The notes: a model not told the origin generated them from the letters alone. Counted from the first letter of the stretch, positions 48,796-57,605 are shown. The stretch is DNA of 64,000 nucleotides from Streptomyces sp. RerS4 (GCF_023515955.1 NZ_CP097322.1:6062501-6126500); one strand, 5' to 3'. Made by a program: numbers and translations.

Positions 48796-49620
48796 ATGAT
48801 CGATGACTTCCTGGCCCAGGACCTGTCCGCAGTGGAAGACGCCGTCCGCGCGGCGGCGGCGGTGGAGATCATGCCGAGGTTCCGGCAGCTCGCCACGCAC
48901 GAGGTCGACGAGAAGAGCGGTCCGCACGACCTGGTGACCATCGCCGACCGGCTCGCCGAGGAGCACCTGACGGCGTCGCTGACGAAGCTGCTGCCCGGCT
49001 CGGTCGTCGTCGGGGAGGAAGCGGTGCACGCCGACCCCAACATCTACGGCGCGCTGCGCGGCGAGGCGCCCGTGTGGATCGTCGACCCGGTCGACGGGAC
49101 GCGGCAGTTCGTGAACGGCGACCCCGAGTTCTGCACCCTGGTGGCCCTCGCCCTGCGCGGCGAGATACTCGCCTCCTGGACGTTCGCCCCCGCCCTGGAG
49201 GAGCTGGCCACCGCCGTGCGCGGGCAGGGCGCGTACGTCAACGGCGTGCGGATCCACAGCGGTTCGCCGGAGCCGGGCGCCGAGCTTCGGGTGGCCACCG
49301 CCCATCCCCTGTACACCTCCGAGGCGGACCGGCGGGGCCTGGCCCGGCTGGATGTGCCCGGCGTGGCCGCCCGCCCCTGCGGTTCGGCCGGCCTGGAGTA
49401 CCTGAAGGTGGCGCGCGGCGAGATGGACGCCCTCGCCTTCACCTGGCCCTCCGCCTGGGATCACGCCGCCGGACTGCTGCTGGTCGCCGAAGCCGGCGGC
49501 GCGAACAGCACCGTCGACGGAGTCCCCTTCCGCGTCGACCGGGACAACGCCCTGCCGTTCGCGGTCGGACGCGACGAGGCCACCGCCCTCCGCGTCCGCG
49601 ACCTGCTGCGCGGCGCCTGA
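48796..49620 (+). CDS. Inositol monophosphatase family protein
   Basis: A 274-residue Mg-dependent sugar-phosphate phosphatase. The family signatures are clear: GEEAV, VDPVDGTRQFVNG, and the C-terminal WDHAAGLLLVAEAGG. Members hydrolyse inositol-1-phosphate, histidinol phosphate or 3'-phosphoadenosine phosphates, and the motifs alone do not separate these. The ATG was chosen because MIDDFLAQDLS begins the fold. The only upstream G-run is directly adjacent to the ATG, so ribosome binding is not textbook. It stands 88 bp before the next + strand gene and may be cotranscribed with it. Confidence 0.9.
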   Translation: MIDDFLAQDLSAVEDAVRAAAAVEIMPRFRQLATHEVDEKSGPHDLVTIADRLAEEHLTASLTKLLPGSVVVGEEAVHADPNIYGALRGEAPVWIVDPVDGTRQFVNGDPEFCTLVALALRGEILASWTFAPALEELATAVRGQGAYVNGVRIHSGSPEPGAELRVATAHPLYTSEADRRGLARLDVPGVAARPCGSAGLEYLKVARGEMDALAFTWPSAWDHAAGLLLVAEAGGANSTVDGVPFRVDRDNALPFAVGRDEATALRVRDLLRGA

Positions 49621-49707
49621 CCCCGCCGCGCGGACAAAGGCGAGGGCGCCGACACCCGGGCGTCATATCCTGGACGTGGTGGCCGCCGCCGGACGAAGGA
49701 GCTGTCA

Positions 49708-51129
49708 GTGCCGTCGATTCTCGACGCAGTCGTGGTGGGGGCGGGGCCCAACGGTCTGACCGCCGCGGTCGAACTGGCCCGGCGGGGTTGCTCCGTGGCC
49801 GTCTTCGAGGCCGCCGACGCCATCGGCGGCGGCGCCCGCACCGAGGAGTTGACCCTCCCCGGCTTCCGCCACGACCCCTGCTCGGCGGTGCACCCGCTCG
49901 GCGCCGGCTCGCCCGTCTTCGCGACGATGCCGCTCAAGCGCTACGGACTTCAGTGGCTGCACGCCCCCCTGCCCATGGCGCACCCCTTCGACGACGGGAG
50001 CGCCGCCGTGCTCTCCCGCTCCGTCGCCGAGACGGCCGCCTCCCTCGGGCCGCGCGACGCGGGCGCGTACCGGCGCCTGGTGGAACCGTTCCTCGGCAAA
50101 TGGGACACCCTCGCCCGGGACTTCATGTCCCTGCCCAACACCGCCCTGCCCCGCGACCCGCTCACCCTCGCCCGCTTCGGCCTGGCCGGACTGCCCCCGT
50201 CCACCTGGCTGCTGCGCCGCTTCCGCGACGACCGGGCCCGCGCGCTGTTCGCCGGGCTCGTCGCGCACGTCATCGCCCCGCTCAACGGGATCGGGACCGG
50301 CGCCGTCGGCCTGGTCTTCGCCCTCGCCGCGCACGCGGGCGGCTGGCCGATGCCGCGCGGCGGCTCACAGTCCGTCTCCGACGCCCTCGCCGGCTACCTC
50401 ACCGACCTCGGCGGCACCGTCCACACCGGGTTCGAGGTCAAGCGCCTCGACGACCTGCCGCCCGCCCGCGCGTACGTCTTCGACACCTCCCCGACCGCCC
50501 TGGCCCGCATCGCCCGCCTCGGCCGCGCCTACGACGGCTACCGCTACGGCGCCTCGGTCTTCAAGCTCGACTACGCCCTCGACGGCCCCGTCCCCTGGAC
50601 CGCAGAAGCCCCCCGCCGCGCCGGCACCGTCCAGATCGGCCCCGGCAGCCGGGACATCGACGCCGCCCTCCAGCTCGCCTCGGGCGGCCGCGCCCCCCGC
50701 AACCCGTTCCTGATCACCGCGCAGCCCAGCCTCGTCGACCCCGGCCGCGCGCCCGAGGGCAAGCACGTGTTCTGGGCGTACGGGCACGTCCCCGCCGGCT
50801 GGGACGGCGACCTCACCGACGCCGTCGAGCGGCAGTTGGAACGTTTCGCCCCCGGCTTCCGCGACCTGGTCCTGGCCCGCGCCACCGCCGGCCCGCCGCA
50901 GCTCGCCGCCCGCAACCCGAACTACGTCGGCGGGGACATCGCCTGCGGCTCCGCCGCCGGCCTCCAACTCCTGCTGCGCCCGAAGATCACCCTCTCGCCG
51001 TACACGACGGCCCACCCGGCGGTGTTCCTCTGCTCCTCGGCGACCCCGCCGGGCCCCGGCGTGCACGGCATGTCGGGTCACAACGCCGCCAAGTCCGTCT
51101 GGCGGCACCTGAGGAAGGTCGCGTCATGA
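49708..51129 (+). CDS. Phytoene-desaturase-like FAD/NAD(P) oxidoreductase
   Basis: A 473-residue flavoprotein. The N-terminal Rossmann motif is VVVGAGPNGLTAAVELARRG, with the following FEAADAIGGGARTEE typical of the phytoene dehydrogenase/carotenoid isomerase superfamily. The C-terminal FAD block is GPGVHGMSGHNAA. The enzymes of this group act on lipophilic polyenes or related substrates, but no carotenoid genes are adjacent, so the substrate is unknown. It starts at a GTG with AGGAG 6 nt upstream. The stop overlaps the start of the macrodomain gene as ATGA, implying coupled translation. Confidence 0.9.
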   Translation: MPSILDAVVVGAGPNGLTAAVELARRGCSVAVFEAADAIGGGARTEELTLPGFRHDPCSAVHPLGAGSPVFATMPLKRYGLQWLHAPLPMAHPFDDGSAAVLSRSVAETAASLGPRDAGAYRRLVEPFLGKWDTLARDFMSLPNTALPRDPLTLARFGLAGLPPSTWLLRRFRDDRARALFAGLVAHVIAPLNGIGTGAVGLVFALAAHAGGWPMPRGGSQSVSDALAGYLTDLGGTVHTGFEVKRLDDLPPARAYVFDTSPTALARIARLGRAYDGYRYGASVFKLDYALDGPVPWTAEAPRRAGTVQIGPGSRDIDAALQLASGGRAPRNPFLITAQPSLVDPGRAPEGKHVFWAYGHVPAGWDGDLTDAVERQLERFAPGFRDLVLARATAGPPQLAARNPNYVGGDIACGSAAGLQLLLRPKITLSPYTTAHPAVFLCSSATPPGPGVHGMSGHNAAKSVWRHLRKVAS

Positions 51130-51650
51130 CCCGCATCACCCTCGTCCGCGGCGACATCACCACCGAGAAGGCGGACGCGATCGTCAACGCCGCCAACTCC
51201 TCGCTGCTCGGCGGCGGGGGAGTGGACGGCGCCATCCACCGGCGCGGCGGCCCCGAGATCCTCGCCGCCTGCCAGGACCTGCGCCGCTCGCACTACGGCA
51301 AGGGCCTGCCGACCGGCCGGGCCGTCGCCACCACCGCCGGCCGGCTCCCCGCCGAGCACGTCATCCACACCGTCGGCCCCGTCTGGTCCCGCGAGGAGGA
51401 CCGCTCCGCGCTCCTCTCCTCCTGCTACCGCGAGTCCCTGCGCGTCGCCGACGAACTCGGGGCCCGCAGCGTCGCCTTCCCCGCGATCTCGACGGGGATC
51501 TACGGCTGGCCCATGGACGACGGCGCCCGGATCGCCGTGGAAACCGTACGGGCCGCCCGTACCGGCGTCGAGGAAGTCCGCTTCGTCCTGTTCGGCGAGG
51601 CCGCCTACGCCGCCTTCGCCGCAGCGGTCGACGCCGCCCCGGAGGAGTGA
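51126..51650 (+). CDS. Macrodomain protein, O-acetyl-ADP-ribose deacetylase type
   Basis: A 174-residue single macrodomain of the YmdB/MacroD class. Seen: the N-terminal VRGDITTEKADAIVNAANSS, the GGGGVDGAIHRRGG ligand loop, and the second loop SVAFPAISTGIYGWP. Relatives bind ADP-ribose derivatives and hydrolyse O-acetyl-ADP-ribose or mono-ADP-ribosyl bonds. It is translationally coupled to the FAD oxidoreductase (ATGA overlap) and ends 22 bp before the convergent Lrp gene. The partner relationship with the flavoenzyme is not known. Confidence 0.94.
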   Translation: MTRITLVRGDITTEKADAIVNAANSSLLGGGGVDGAIHRRGGPEILAACQDLRRSHYGKGLPTGRAVATTAGRLPAEHVIHTVGPVWSREEDRSALLSSCYRESLRVADELGARSVAFPAISTGIYGWPMDDGARIAVETVRAARTGVEEVRFVLFGEAAYAAFAAAVDAAPEE

Positions 51651-51672
51651 CGTTTCACCAGGCTCACCGGAT

Positions 51673-52149
51673 TCACCGCGACGAGCTCCCCGGTCGGGGT
51701 CGGGGATAGGTGCGGGTCTGCTTGACGCTGCCGTAGGCGAAGCTCGACTCGATCGACGCGATCCCCGGGATCGCGTGGATCCGGTGGCGCACCAGGGATT
51801 CGTACGCCTCCAGGTCCTCGATCACGACGCGCAGCAGGTAGTCGCTGCTCCCCGCCATCAGGTAGCAGTCCTGGATGTGCTCGATGACCGCGACGTGCTC
51901 CTCGAACAGCCGCACCGCCTCCGCCGTGTGCCGCTCCAGGCGGATGCGGACGAAGACGGTGACCGGCAGCCCGAAGGCGACCTGGTCGACCATCGCCGTG
52001 TAGCCGCGGATCAGGCCGGCCTCCTCCAGGCGCCGGACGCGCCGCAGACACGGCGAGGGGGAGAGCCGTACGCGGTCGGCCAGCTCCTGGTTGGACAGCC
52101 GCCCGTCGGCCTGCAATTCCCGGATGATCTGCAGATCGACTGCGTCCAT
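51673..52149 (-). CDS. Lrp/AsnC family transcriptional regulator
   Basis: A 158-residue regulator. The N-terminal AsnC helix-turn-helix (DLQIIRELQADGRLSNQEL, then LSPSPCLRRVRRLEEAG) is followed by a RAM/Lrp ligand domain (GSSDYLLRVVIEDLEAYE). These proteins sense amino acids and often control adjacent exporter or catabolic genes. The ATG at 52149 has AAGGAG 6 nt upstream. The longer frame to 52260 would run through the operator. It is divergent from an EamA exporter-aminotransferase pair, with a perfect palindrome between them. Confidence 0.94.
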   Translation of the reverse strand: MDAVDLQIIRELQADGRLSNQELADRVRLSPSPCLRRVRRLEEAGLIRGYTAMVDQVAFGLPVTVFVRIRLERHTAEAVRLFEEHVAVIEHIQDCYLMAGSSDYLLRVVIEDLEAYESLVRHRIHAIPGIASIESSFAYGSVKQTRTYPRPRPGSSSR

Positions 52150-52160
52150 GGCCACTCCTT

Positions 52161-52173
52161 GGCAGATTCTGCC
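52161..52173. promoter_or_regulatory. Candidate Lrp operator, palindrome GGCAGATTCTGCC
   Basis: A 13-bp perfect palindrome (GGCAGA-T-TCTGCC), 11 bp upstream of the Lrp ATG, with a related half-site (GGCAGAA) at 52192 on the way to the divergent exporter gene. Position and symmetry fit autoregulation and control of the exporter by the Lrp protein. Confidence 0.55.
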
Positions 52174-52283
52174 CCAAACGTATGTCCGAGCGGCAGAACT
52201 GGCAATCGGCTGCCCCGCCCCAGGCCCTAGCGTTGCCCCGAGCGGACCGGACCGGTCCATACCCCCGAGGCTGGAGCAACGCG

Positions 52284-53315
52284 TTGGTCGCTACGCACAC
52301 CCCCGGCGCGGCCGAAGTCCCCGACGCGTCCGGCCCCCGGTCCCGCGCGCTGGCCGCGTTGTTCGTGACGGTGGCGATCTGGGCCGGCTTCGCGCTCAGC
52401 GCTCGCGCCCTCGGCTCCTCCACCCTGCTGCCCGCCGACGCGGCCCTGCTGCGCTTCGGCGTCCCGCTCCTCGTCCTGCTGCCCGCCCTGTGGCGCAGGC
52501 GGCGCCGGATCGCCGCCGTCCGCCCCGGACCCGCCGTCAAGATCATCTGCGGTGCGGGGGTCCCGTTCTTCCTCGCCGCCATGCACGGCGGCGCCCTGAC
52601 CTCCGCCGCCTTCGTCGGCTCGATCGTCCCCGGCATGGTCCCGCTCTTCGTCGCCGTGATCATGGCCGCGCGCGGCAAGGGCCTGCCCCGGGGCACCCAG
52701 CCCGTCGGACTCGCGCTGATCGCCGCCGGCGTCGCCGCCCTCGTCTGGCGCTACGTCGTCCCCGTCGACACCGACGTCCTCCAGGGCGCCGGCACCCTGC
52801 TCGTCGCCAGCGGCCTGTGGGCCCTCTACACGGTGGGCCTGCGGGACGTGGACCTCGACCCGATCGGCTCCATCGGCCTGCTCTGCCTGCCCTCCTTCGC
52901 CGTGATCGGCCTCCTCGCCCTGACCGGAGTCCTGCCGACGGGCCTCGCGCACGCCGCCGGCTCCGACATCGCGCTGTTCCTCGTCGTCCAGGGCCTCGGG
53001 GTGGGCCTCGCCGCCGGACTGCTCTACGCCTTCGCCATCCGCGGGCTCGGCGCCGAGCGCGCCTCCGTCGTCGGCAGCCTCAGCCCCGTCGCCGTCGTCC
53101 TGCTCGCCGTCCCGCTGCTGGGCGAGAAGCCGACCGTCGCCGTGCTCCTCGGGGTGCCGCTGATCACCCTCGGCGTCGTCCTGGCCAACCGCCGCCCGCG
53201 CACTCCCGCCCCTGCCCGCCCCGCACCCGCCGTGACCGTCCCCGCCGTGACCGCACCCGCCGCGTCGGTCCCCAGCCCGTCCACCCCCCGTCCCGAGGTT
53301 CCCGTAGATGCTTGA
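52284..53315 (+). CDS. EamA/DMT-superfamily exporter
   Basis: A 343-residue membrane protein with about ten hydrophobic helices arranged as two EamA repeats (the first from VAIWAGFALS, the second from GLWALYTVGL), and a Pro/Ala/Val-rich C-terminal tail. Family members export amino acids or other small metabolites. The start is uncertain. TTG at 52284 has GGAG 7 nt upstream and is preferred. ATG at 52182 would extend the protein by 34 residues of non-hydrophobic sequence into the operator region. It overlaps the aminotransferase gene by 8 bp and is divergent from the Lrp regulator, so an amino-acid-related substrate is likely. Confidence 0.88.
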   Translation: MVATHTPGAAEVPDASGPRSRALAALFVTVAIWAGFALSARALGSSTLLPADAALLRFGVPLLVLLPALWRRRRRIAAVRPGPAVKIICGAGVPFFLAAMHGGALTSAAFVGSIVPGMVPLFVAVIMAARGKGLPRGTQPVGLALIAAGVAALVWRYVVPVDTDVLQGAGTLLVASGLWALYTVGLRDVDLDPIGSIGLLCLPSFAVIGLLALTGVLPTGLAHAAGSDIALFLVVQGLGVGLAAGLLYAFAIRGLGAERASVVGSLSPVAVVLLAVPLLGEKPTVAVLLGVPLITLGVVLANRRPRTPAPARPAPAVTVPAVTAPAASVPSPSTPRPEVPVDA

Positions 53316-54507
53316 GCTGCTCCCCCCGCCGCCCACCGACCCGCTGTGGGACCTGACGTACGAGTTCGGCGCCGACGAGCGCAGCGAACGCCTGGACCTG
53401 GTCCTCGGCGTCTACCGCGACCACACGGGACGCACGCCCGTCATGGCCGCCGTTCGCGAGGCGGAGATCCGGCTCGCCGAACGCTCCGCGTCGAAGGAGT
53501 ACCGGGGGCTCTCCGGCAACGCCGCCTTCAACCGCGCGCTGCTCGCCCTGGTCCTCGGCGACGAGGAGGCCGGCGGCACCGCCGGACGCGCGGCGGCCGT
53601 CCAGACCGTGGCCGGATCCGGCGCCCTGCGGCTGCTGGCCGACCTGATCTGCCGCACCCGCCCCGGCACCACCGTGTGGATCAGCGACCCCGCCTACGTC
53701 AACCACCGCCCCATCCTGGAGGCCGCCGGGCTGCGGGTCCGCACCTACGGCTGGTGCGCCCCCGACGGCGGCTTCGACGCCGACGGGGTGCTGGGCACGC
53801 TGGGCGCGCAGGCCCGGCGCGACGACGTCGTCCTGCTCCAGGGCTGCTGCCACAACCCGACGGGCGTCGATCCCTCACGGGAGGAATGGGAGGCGCTGGC
53901 CGCGCTGGCGGTCCGCGACGGCTGGGTGCCGTTCGTCGACCTCGCCTACCACGGGCTCGGCGACGGCCTGGAGGCCGACCTGGAACCCACTCGCATGCTG
54001 GCGGCGCGGGTGCCCGAGATGCTCGTCGCCGTCAGCTGCTCGAAGAATTTCGGCCTCTACAGCGACCGCACCGGCTGCGCCATCGTCCTCGGCGCCTCGA
54101 AGGAGGCCGTGCGGTACGCCGAGACGGCCCTGCAGAACGCCGCCCGCACCCTGTACTCCATGCCGCCCGAGCACGGCGCCGCCGTGGTGACGACGATCCT
54201 GGAGGACGCGGGCCTCACGGCCGCCTGGCGGGCGGAACTCGACGCCATGCGCGAGCGGATCACGGCGCACCGTACGGAACTGGTCCACCGGCTGACCGAC
54301 CTGGGGCACGGGGACCGGGCCCGCGCGCTCGCCGGTCAGCGCGGGATGTTCTCCATGCTGCCGCTGACGGGCGAGGAGATGCTCCGACTGCGCCGGCAGC
54401 ACGCCATCTACGGCACCACCGCCGGGCGGATCAACATCGCGGGCATCCCCGCCGACCGCATCGCGTGCCTCGCCCGAGGCATGGCGGACGTCCTCGACGC
54501 CCGTTGA
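53308..54507 (+). CDS. Class I PLP aminotransferase, aspartate/aromatic type
   Basis: A 399-residue PLP enzyme of the AspC/TyrB subgroup. Seen: GSGALRLLADLI (PLP phosphate region), GCCHNPTGVDP, VDLAYHGLGDG, and the Schiff-base lysine in SCSKNFGLYSDRTG. It transfers amino groups between an amino acid and a keto acid, probably aromatic or acidic substrates. It is translationally coupled to the EamA exporter (8-bp overlap) and presumably controlled with it by the divergent Lrp regulator. This suggests one unit that interconverts and exports a particular amino acid. Confidence 0.93.
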   Translation: MLELLPPPPTDPLWDLTYEFGADERSERLDLVLGVYRDHTGRTPVMAAVREAEIRLAERSASKEYRGLSGNAAFNRALLALVLGDEEAGGTAGRAAAVQTVAGSGALRLLADLICRTRPGTTVWISDPAYVNHRPILEAAGLRVRTYGWCAPDGGFDADGVLGTLGAQARRDDVVLLQGCCHNPTGVDPSREEWEALAALAVRDGWVPFVDLAYHGLGDGLEADLEPTRMLAARVPEMLVAVSCSKNFGLYSDRTGCAIVLGASKEAVRYAETALQNAARTLYSMPPEHGAAVVTTILEDAGLTAAWRAELDAMRERITAHRTELVHRLTDLGHGDRARALAGQRGMFSMLPLTGEEMLRLRRQHAIYGTTAGRINIAGIPADRIACLARGMADVLDAR

Positions 54508-54569
54508 TCCACCGATCGCCCGGCATATTCCTCCCTGTTATTCCGGAGGCGACGGCCGAAATGCGAAAG

Positions 54570-54594
54570 GGAATGGCCGAATAGAACTGACGTC
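54570..54594 (+). promoter_or_regulatory. Candidate ECF-sigma promoter before the ImmA/IrrE gene
   Basis: GGAAT (54570-54574), 16 nt, CGTC (54591-54594), about 75 bp before the ATG at 54667. The pattern fits the general -35 GGAA / -10 CGTC layout of extracytoplasmic-function sigma factors. It is weak evidence on its own. Confidence 0.3.
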
Positions 54595-54666
54595 GTCCGA
54601 CGGCGAGTTGCGCGTGTGGCATCATGGCCGCGTTGTCCGACCGCTGGGTTCGCCGGAGGACTGAGG

Positions 54667-55260
54667 ATGAAGTTACCTGGCTCCGCGATACCGGCGTCCG
54701 AGGAGAGACGACTCAGGCGTCGCCTCAGGAGGGTGCGTCAGAGCTGCGAGGCCCTGCTCGACCAGTGGGGCATGGAGCGCGGCTGCGGCATCGACGACCT
54801 GCACCGCTACCTGAGCGAACAGCGTCGGCGGCCGATCCATTTGATATCGACGTCGTTCCCGGAGCCGCATCTCTTCGGTATTTGGCTCAAACTCGACGAT
54901 TTCGACGTGATCGCGTTCGAGGAGGCGGCTTCCGCTTCCCACAAGGAACACATCATCGCCCACGAGCTCGCGCACATCGCTTTGGAACACAGCGGTTCCG
55001 TACAACTCGACCAGGCCGATCCGGGCGCGCTTTTCTCCGACGTCGACCCCGAGGCCGTCCGCGGCGTCCTGATGCGCTCCCGCTACAGCGACGACGAGGA
55101 GCAGGAGGCCGAGACGATGGCCTCGCTGATCCTCGCCCGCGCAGCGAAGCGCTGGACCGAACCGGCCTGGGGCGTCCCGGCGGAGGCCGCCGAGATCGTG
55201 GCCCGCATCGAGAGCGGGCTGGGCCGGCCCGACCGACCCGAGCAGGGGCCGCCGGCGTGA
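54667..55260 (+). CDS. ImmA/IrrE-family metallopeptidase
   Basis: A 197-residue cytoplasmic protein with the zinc peptidase motif HELAHIALEH (HExxH) at about residue 100 and a third-ligand candidate Glu in the EEQEAETMA helix. ImmA/IrrE proteins cleave or trigger cleavage of transcriptional repressors after stress. The ATG has GGAGGA 6 nt upstream. Its last codons overlap the GTG of a seven-helix membrane protein gene (GTGA), so the two are made together. No phage-type repressor gene is adjacent. Confidence 0.88.
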   Translation: MKLPGSAIPASEERRLRRRLRRVRQSCEALLDQWGMERGCGIDDLHRYLSEQRRRPIHLISTSFPEPHLFGIWLKLDDFDVIAFEEAASASHKEHIIAHELAHIALEHSGSVQLDQADPGALFSDVDPEAVRGVLMRSRYSDDEEQEAETMASLILARAAKRWTEPAWGVPAEAAEIVARIESGLGRPDRPEQGPPA

Positions 55261-56492
55261 TCTACACGATCCTCGCGTGGGTCTGCGCCGGCGTGGGCCT
55301 CGCGGCCTTCGCGTACCGCCTCCCCGACCTCCTGCGCCGCCGGCACGACATCGCCCTGTGGGCGCTGTGCACCTACTTCCTGTGCTCGGGCATCAGCTTC
55401 CTCGTCGACCTCGACCTGCTGCGCCTGCACATCTCGGCGTTCTTCGGCCTGCCCAACATCACCTCGCTCATCACCCAGGTCGCCGTCGTCGTGCTCACCG
55501 CCGCCCAACAGGTGGTCCTCGTCTACTGGTCGGCGCCCCCCGACCGGGCCCCGCGCATGGCGCGGCGCCGCGTGGCCTTCTTCGGCGCCGCCCTCGGCGT
55601 GCTGATCGTCGCCTCCTTCGTCGTCGGGCCCGTCGCCCGATCGGAGACGGCCACCTCGACGATCCTGCTCAGCATCCAGCACCGCGGCTACGCCCTCTAC
55701 ATGACCTTCTACCTGCTGATCTGCGCCATCGGACAGTTCGAGACGGTCCGGCTGTCGCTGCGCTTCACCGCGATGGCCAACCGCCAGTGGCTCAAGGTCG
55801 GCATGCGCACGGTGACCGTCGGCGCCACGCTCATCCTCGTGTACTGCGTCACCCGCGGCATCCAGATCGCCGGCACCCGCCTCGACTACGACGCCGCCGC
55901 CCTCGACCCCATCCAGTGGACCTGCGGCAGCGTCGGCGCCCTGCTCCAGATCGTCGGCTGGACCATCCCCTCCTGGGGCATCCACATCACCCGCGCCCGC
56001 GGCTGGCTGCGCAGCTACCGCTCCTACCGGCGCCTGCGCCCCCTGTGGTGGGCGCTGTACCAGGCCTCCCCGGACATCGCGCTCGACCCGCCCCGCTCCT
56101 GGGCGCGCGATCTGATTCCGCCCCGGGACCCGCACTACAGCCTCTACCGGCGCGTCATCGAGATCCGCGACGGGCAGCTGATGCTGCGCACCTCCCTGTC
56201 CCTGGCCGACTTCACCCGCGTCGCCCGGTCCCTGGACCTCCCCGAGGATCCCACCTCGCCGCTGGGCGAGGCCCTCCAGGTGCGCGCCGTCCTCGGCCGC
56301 CCGCCCGAGGAGCGGGTGGCCCGCGCCGAACAGGCCGACACCTCCGACATCCCGGAACGTCCGCCCTACGAGGACTTCCGCGACGAGGTGGACTGGCTGA
56401 CCGAGGTGGCCTCCTCCTTCGACGCCCTCGGCGCGCGCGGCCGGGCCGGGCGCATCGAGGCCGGTCTGCTGCCGACACGGAGCGGATCCTGA
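55257..56492 (+). CDS. MAB_1171c-like seven-helix membrane protein
   Basis: A 411-residue protein with about seven hydrophobic helices within residues 1-245 (first IYTILAWVCAGVGLAAFAY), then a soluble region of about 165 residues containing LRPLWWALYQ and RDPHYSLYRRVIEIRDG. This is the pattern of the actinobacterial MAB_1171c family, often labelled putative transporter but without proven function. The helix count and large cytoplasmic tail also fit a sensor. The start is the GTG overlapping the stop of the ImmA/IrrE gene. A short helical-repeat protein gene follows 5 bp after the stop. Confidence 0.8.
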   Translation: MIYTILAWVCAGVGLAAFAYRLPDLLRRRHDIALWALCTYFLCSGISFLVDLDLLRLHISAFFGLPNITSLITQVAVVVLTAAQQVVLVYWSAPPDRAPRMARRRVAFFGAALGVLIVASFVVGPVARSETATSTILLSIQHRGYALYMTFYLLICAIGQFETVRLSLRFTAMANRQWLKVGMRTVTVGATLILVYCVTRGIQIAGTRLDYDAAALDPIQWTCGSVGALLQIVGWTIPSWGIHITRARGWLRSYRSYRRLRPLWWALYQASPDIALDPPRSWARDLIPPRDPHYSLYRRVIEIRDGQLMLRTSLSLADFTRVARSLDLPEDPTSPLGEALQVRAVLGRPPEERVARAEQADTSDIPERPPYEDFRDEVDWLTEVASSFDALGARGRAGRIEAGLLPTRSGS

Positions 56493-56497
56493 CCGCC

Positions 56498-57430
56498 GTG
56501 GCCGCCCCGCCGCCCGCGTACCAGGAGGGCGCGGAGGCGGCGGAGCGGTGGGCGCGGGCCGCCGTCGAACAGCTGGTCGCCGTCGACGTCGCCCACGGGG
56601 CGACGGCGGCCGTCCCCGTCGTACGCGACACCCTGCGCGCGGCCCCGTACCCCTGGCCCGAGCTCCGCCGCCCCGGCGGTACGGACCTGCTCTCCGCTCT
56701 GGCCGAGCTGTACGAGGTCGCCGGCTGGATCCTCTTCGACGCCGGGCACTACCGGCAGGCCCACCGGATGAACGCGCGGGCCCTGGCCCTCGCCGGGCGC
56801 AGCGGCGACCACTGGACCGCCCGGTTCGTCCTGCTGAACCACAGCATGCTCGCCGCCCACACCGGCCGGCCGCGCGCCGCACTGGAGGCCGCCTCCCGGG
56901 TGCGCGGGCGACGGCCGCTCCCCGCCAGGGTCGCCGGCATCGTCCTGATCCGGCAGGCGCACGCCCTGGCCCTCCTCGGCGGCCACGCACGCCCCCTGGA
57001 GCTGATCGCCCGCGCGCAGAACCGCTTCCTGGACGGCGTCTCGCGCCACGACCCGCCCTGGGCCTGGTGGATGGACCAGACCGAGCTGCTCGGACACCGG
57101 GGCTGGGTCGAGGCACGGCTGCGCCGCTGGGACCGGGCCATCCCCCTCCTCTACGAGGCGGCCACCGCGCCCGGCCCCGCCTACCGGCACCTGTTCACCG
57201 CCGAGTTGCTCTCGGCGCTGACCCGGGCCGGGGCCTGGCGGGAGGCGGAGGCCCTGATCGGCCGGATCGCCCCCGGGGCGGCCGCCATCGGCTCCGTCCG
57301 CACGACCGAGACGCTGGCCCGGACGGCGGCCGAACTGCGCGGCCACCCGGACGCCCCGCCGGCGGCCCGGGACGCGGCGGTCTTCCTGCACCGGTCCCTG
57401 CCGCCCCGGCCCCTGCTCCGGCCCCGGTAG
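56498..57430 (+). CDS. Helical-repeat (TPR-like) protein of unknown function
   Basis: A 310-residue, Ala/Arg-rich soluble protein. Helical pairs such as YEVAGWILFDAGHYRQAHRM, followed by FVLLNHSMLAAHTGRPRAAL and further on WMDQTELLGHRGW, look like tetratricopeptide units seen in Streptomyces regulators and adaptors. No DNA-binding or catalytic motif is visible. The start is set at the GTG at 56498, 5 bp after the MAB_1171c-like gene, with only a distant GGAG. The frame is open further upstream, but that would overlap the membrane protein gene. It is probably the third gene of the ImmA/IrrE operon. Confidence 0.68.
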   Translation: MAAPPPAYQEGAEAAERWARAAVEQLVAVDVAHGATAAVPVVRDTLRAAPYPWPELRRPGGTDLLSALAELYEVAGWILFDAGHYRQAHRMNARALALAGRSGDHWTARFVLLNHSMLAAHTGRPRAALEAASRVRGRRPLPARVAGIVLIRQAHALALLGGHARPLELIARAQNRFLDGVSRHDPPWAWWMDQTELLGHRGWVEARLRRWDRAIPLLYEAATAPGPAYRHLFTAELLSALTRAGAWREAEALIGRIAPGAAAIGSVRTTETLARTAAELRGHPDAPPAARDAAVFLHRSLPPRPLLRPR

Positions 57431-57605
57431 CCGGGCCCATCGACCGGGGCAGGCCACCGGCGACCGGCCACCGCGAAGCGCCCACCCGCCCGGCCGTCGC
57501 ACGCCGGGCCGCGCGCGATCCCGCCGGAAGCCGACCCCCAGCCGCCCCACCCGTTCCGCGACCCACCACCGACCCAACCCACCATCGACCCACAGACAGG
57601 ACCCC

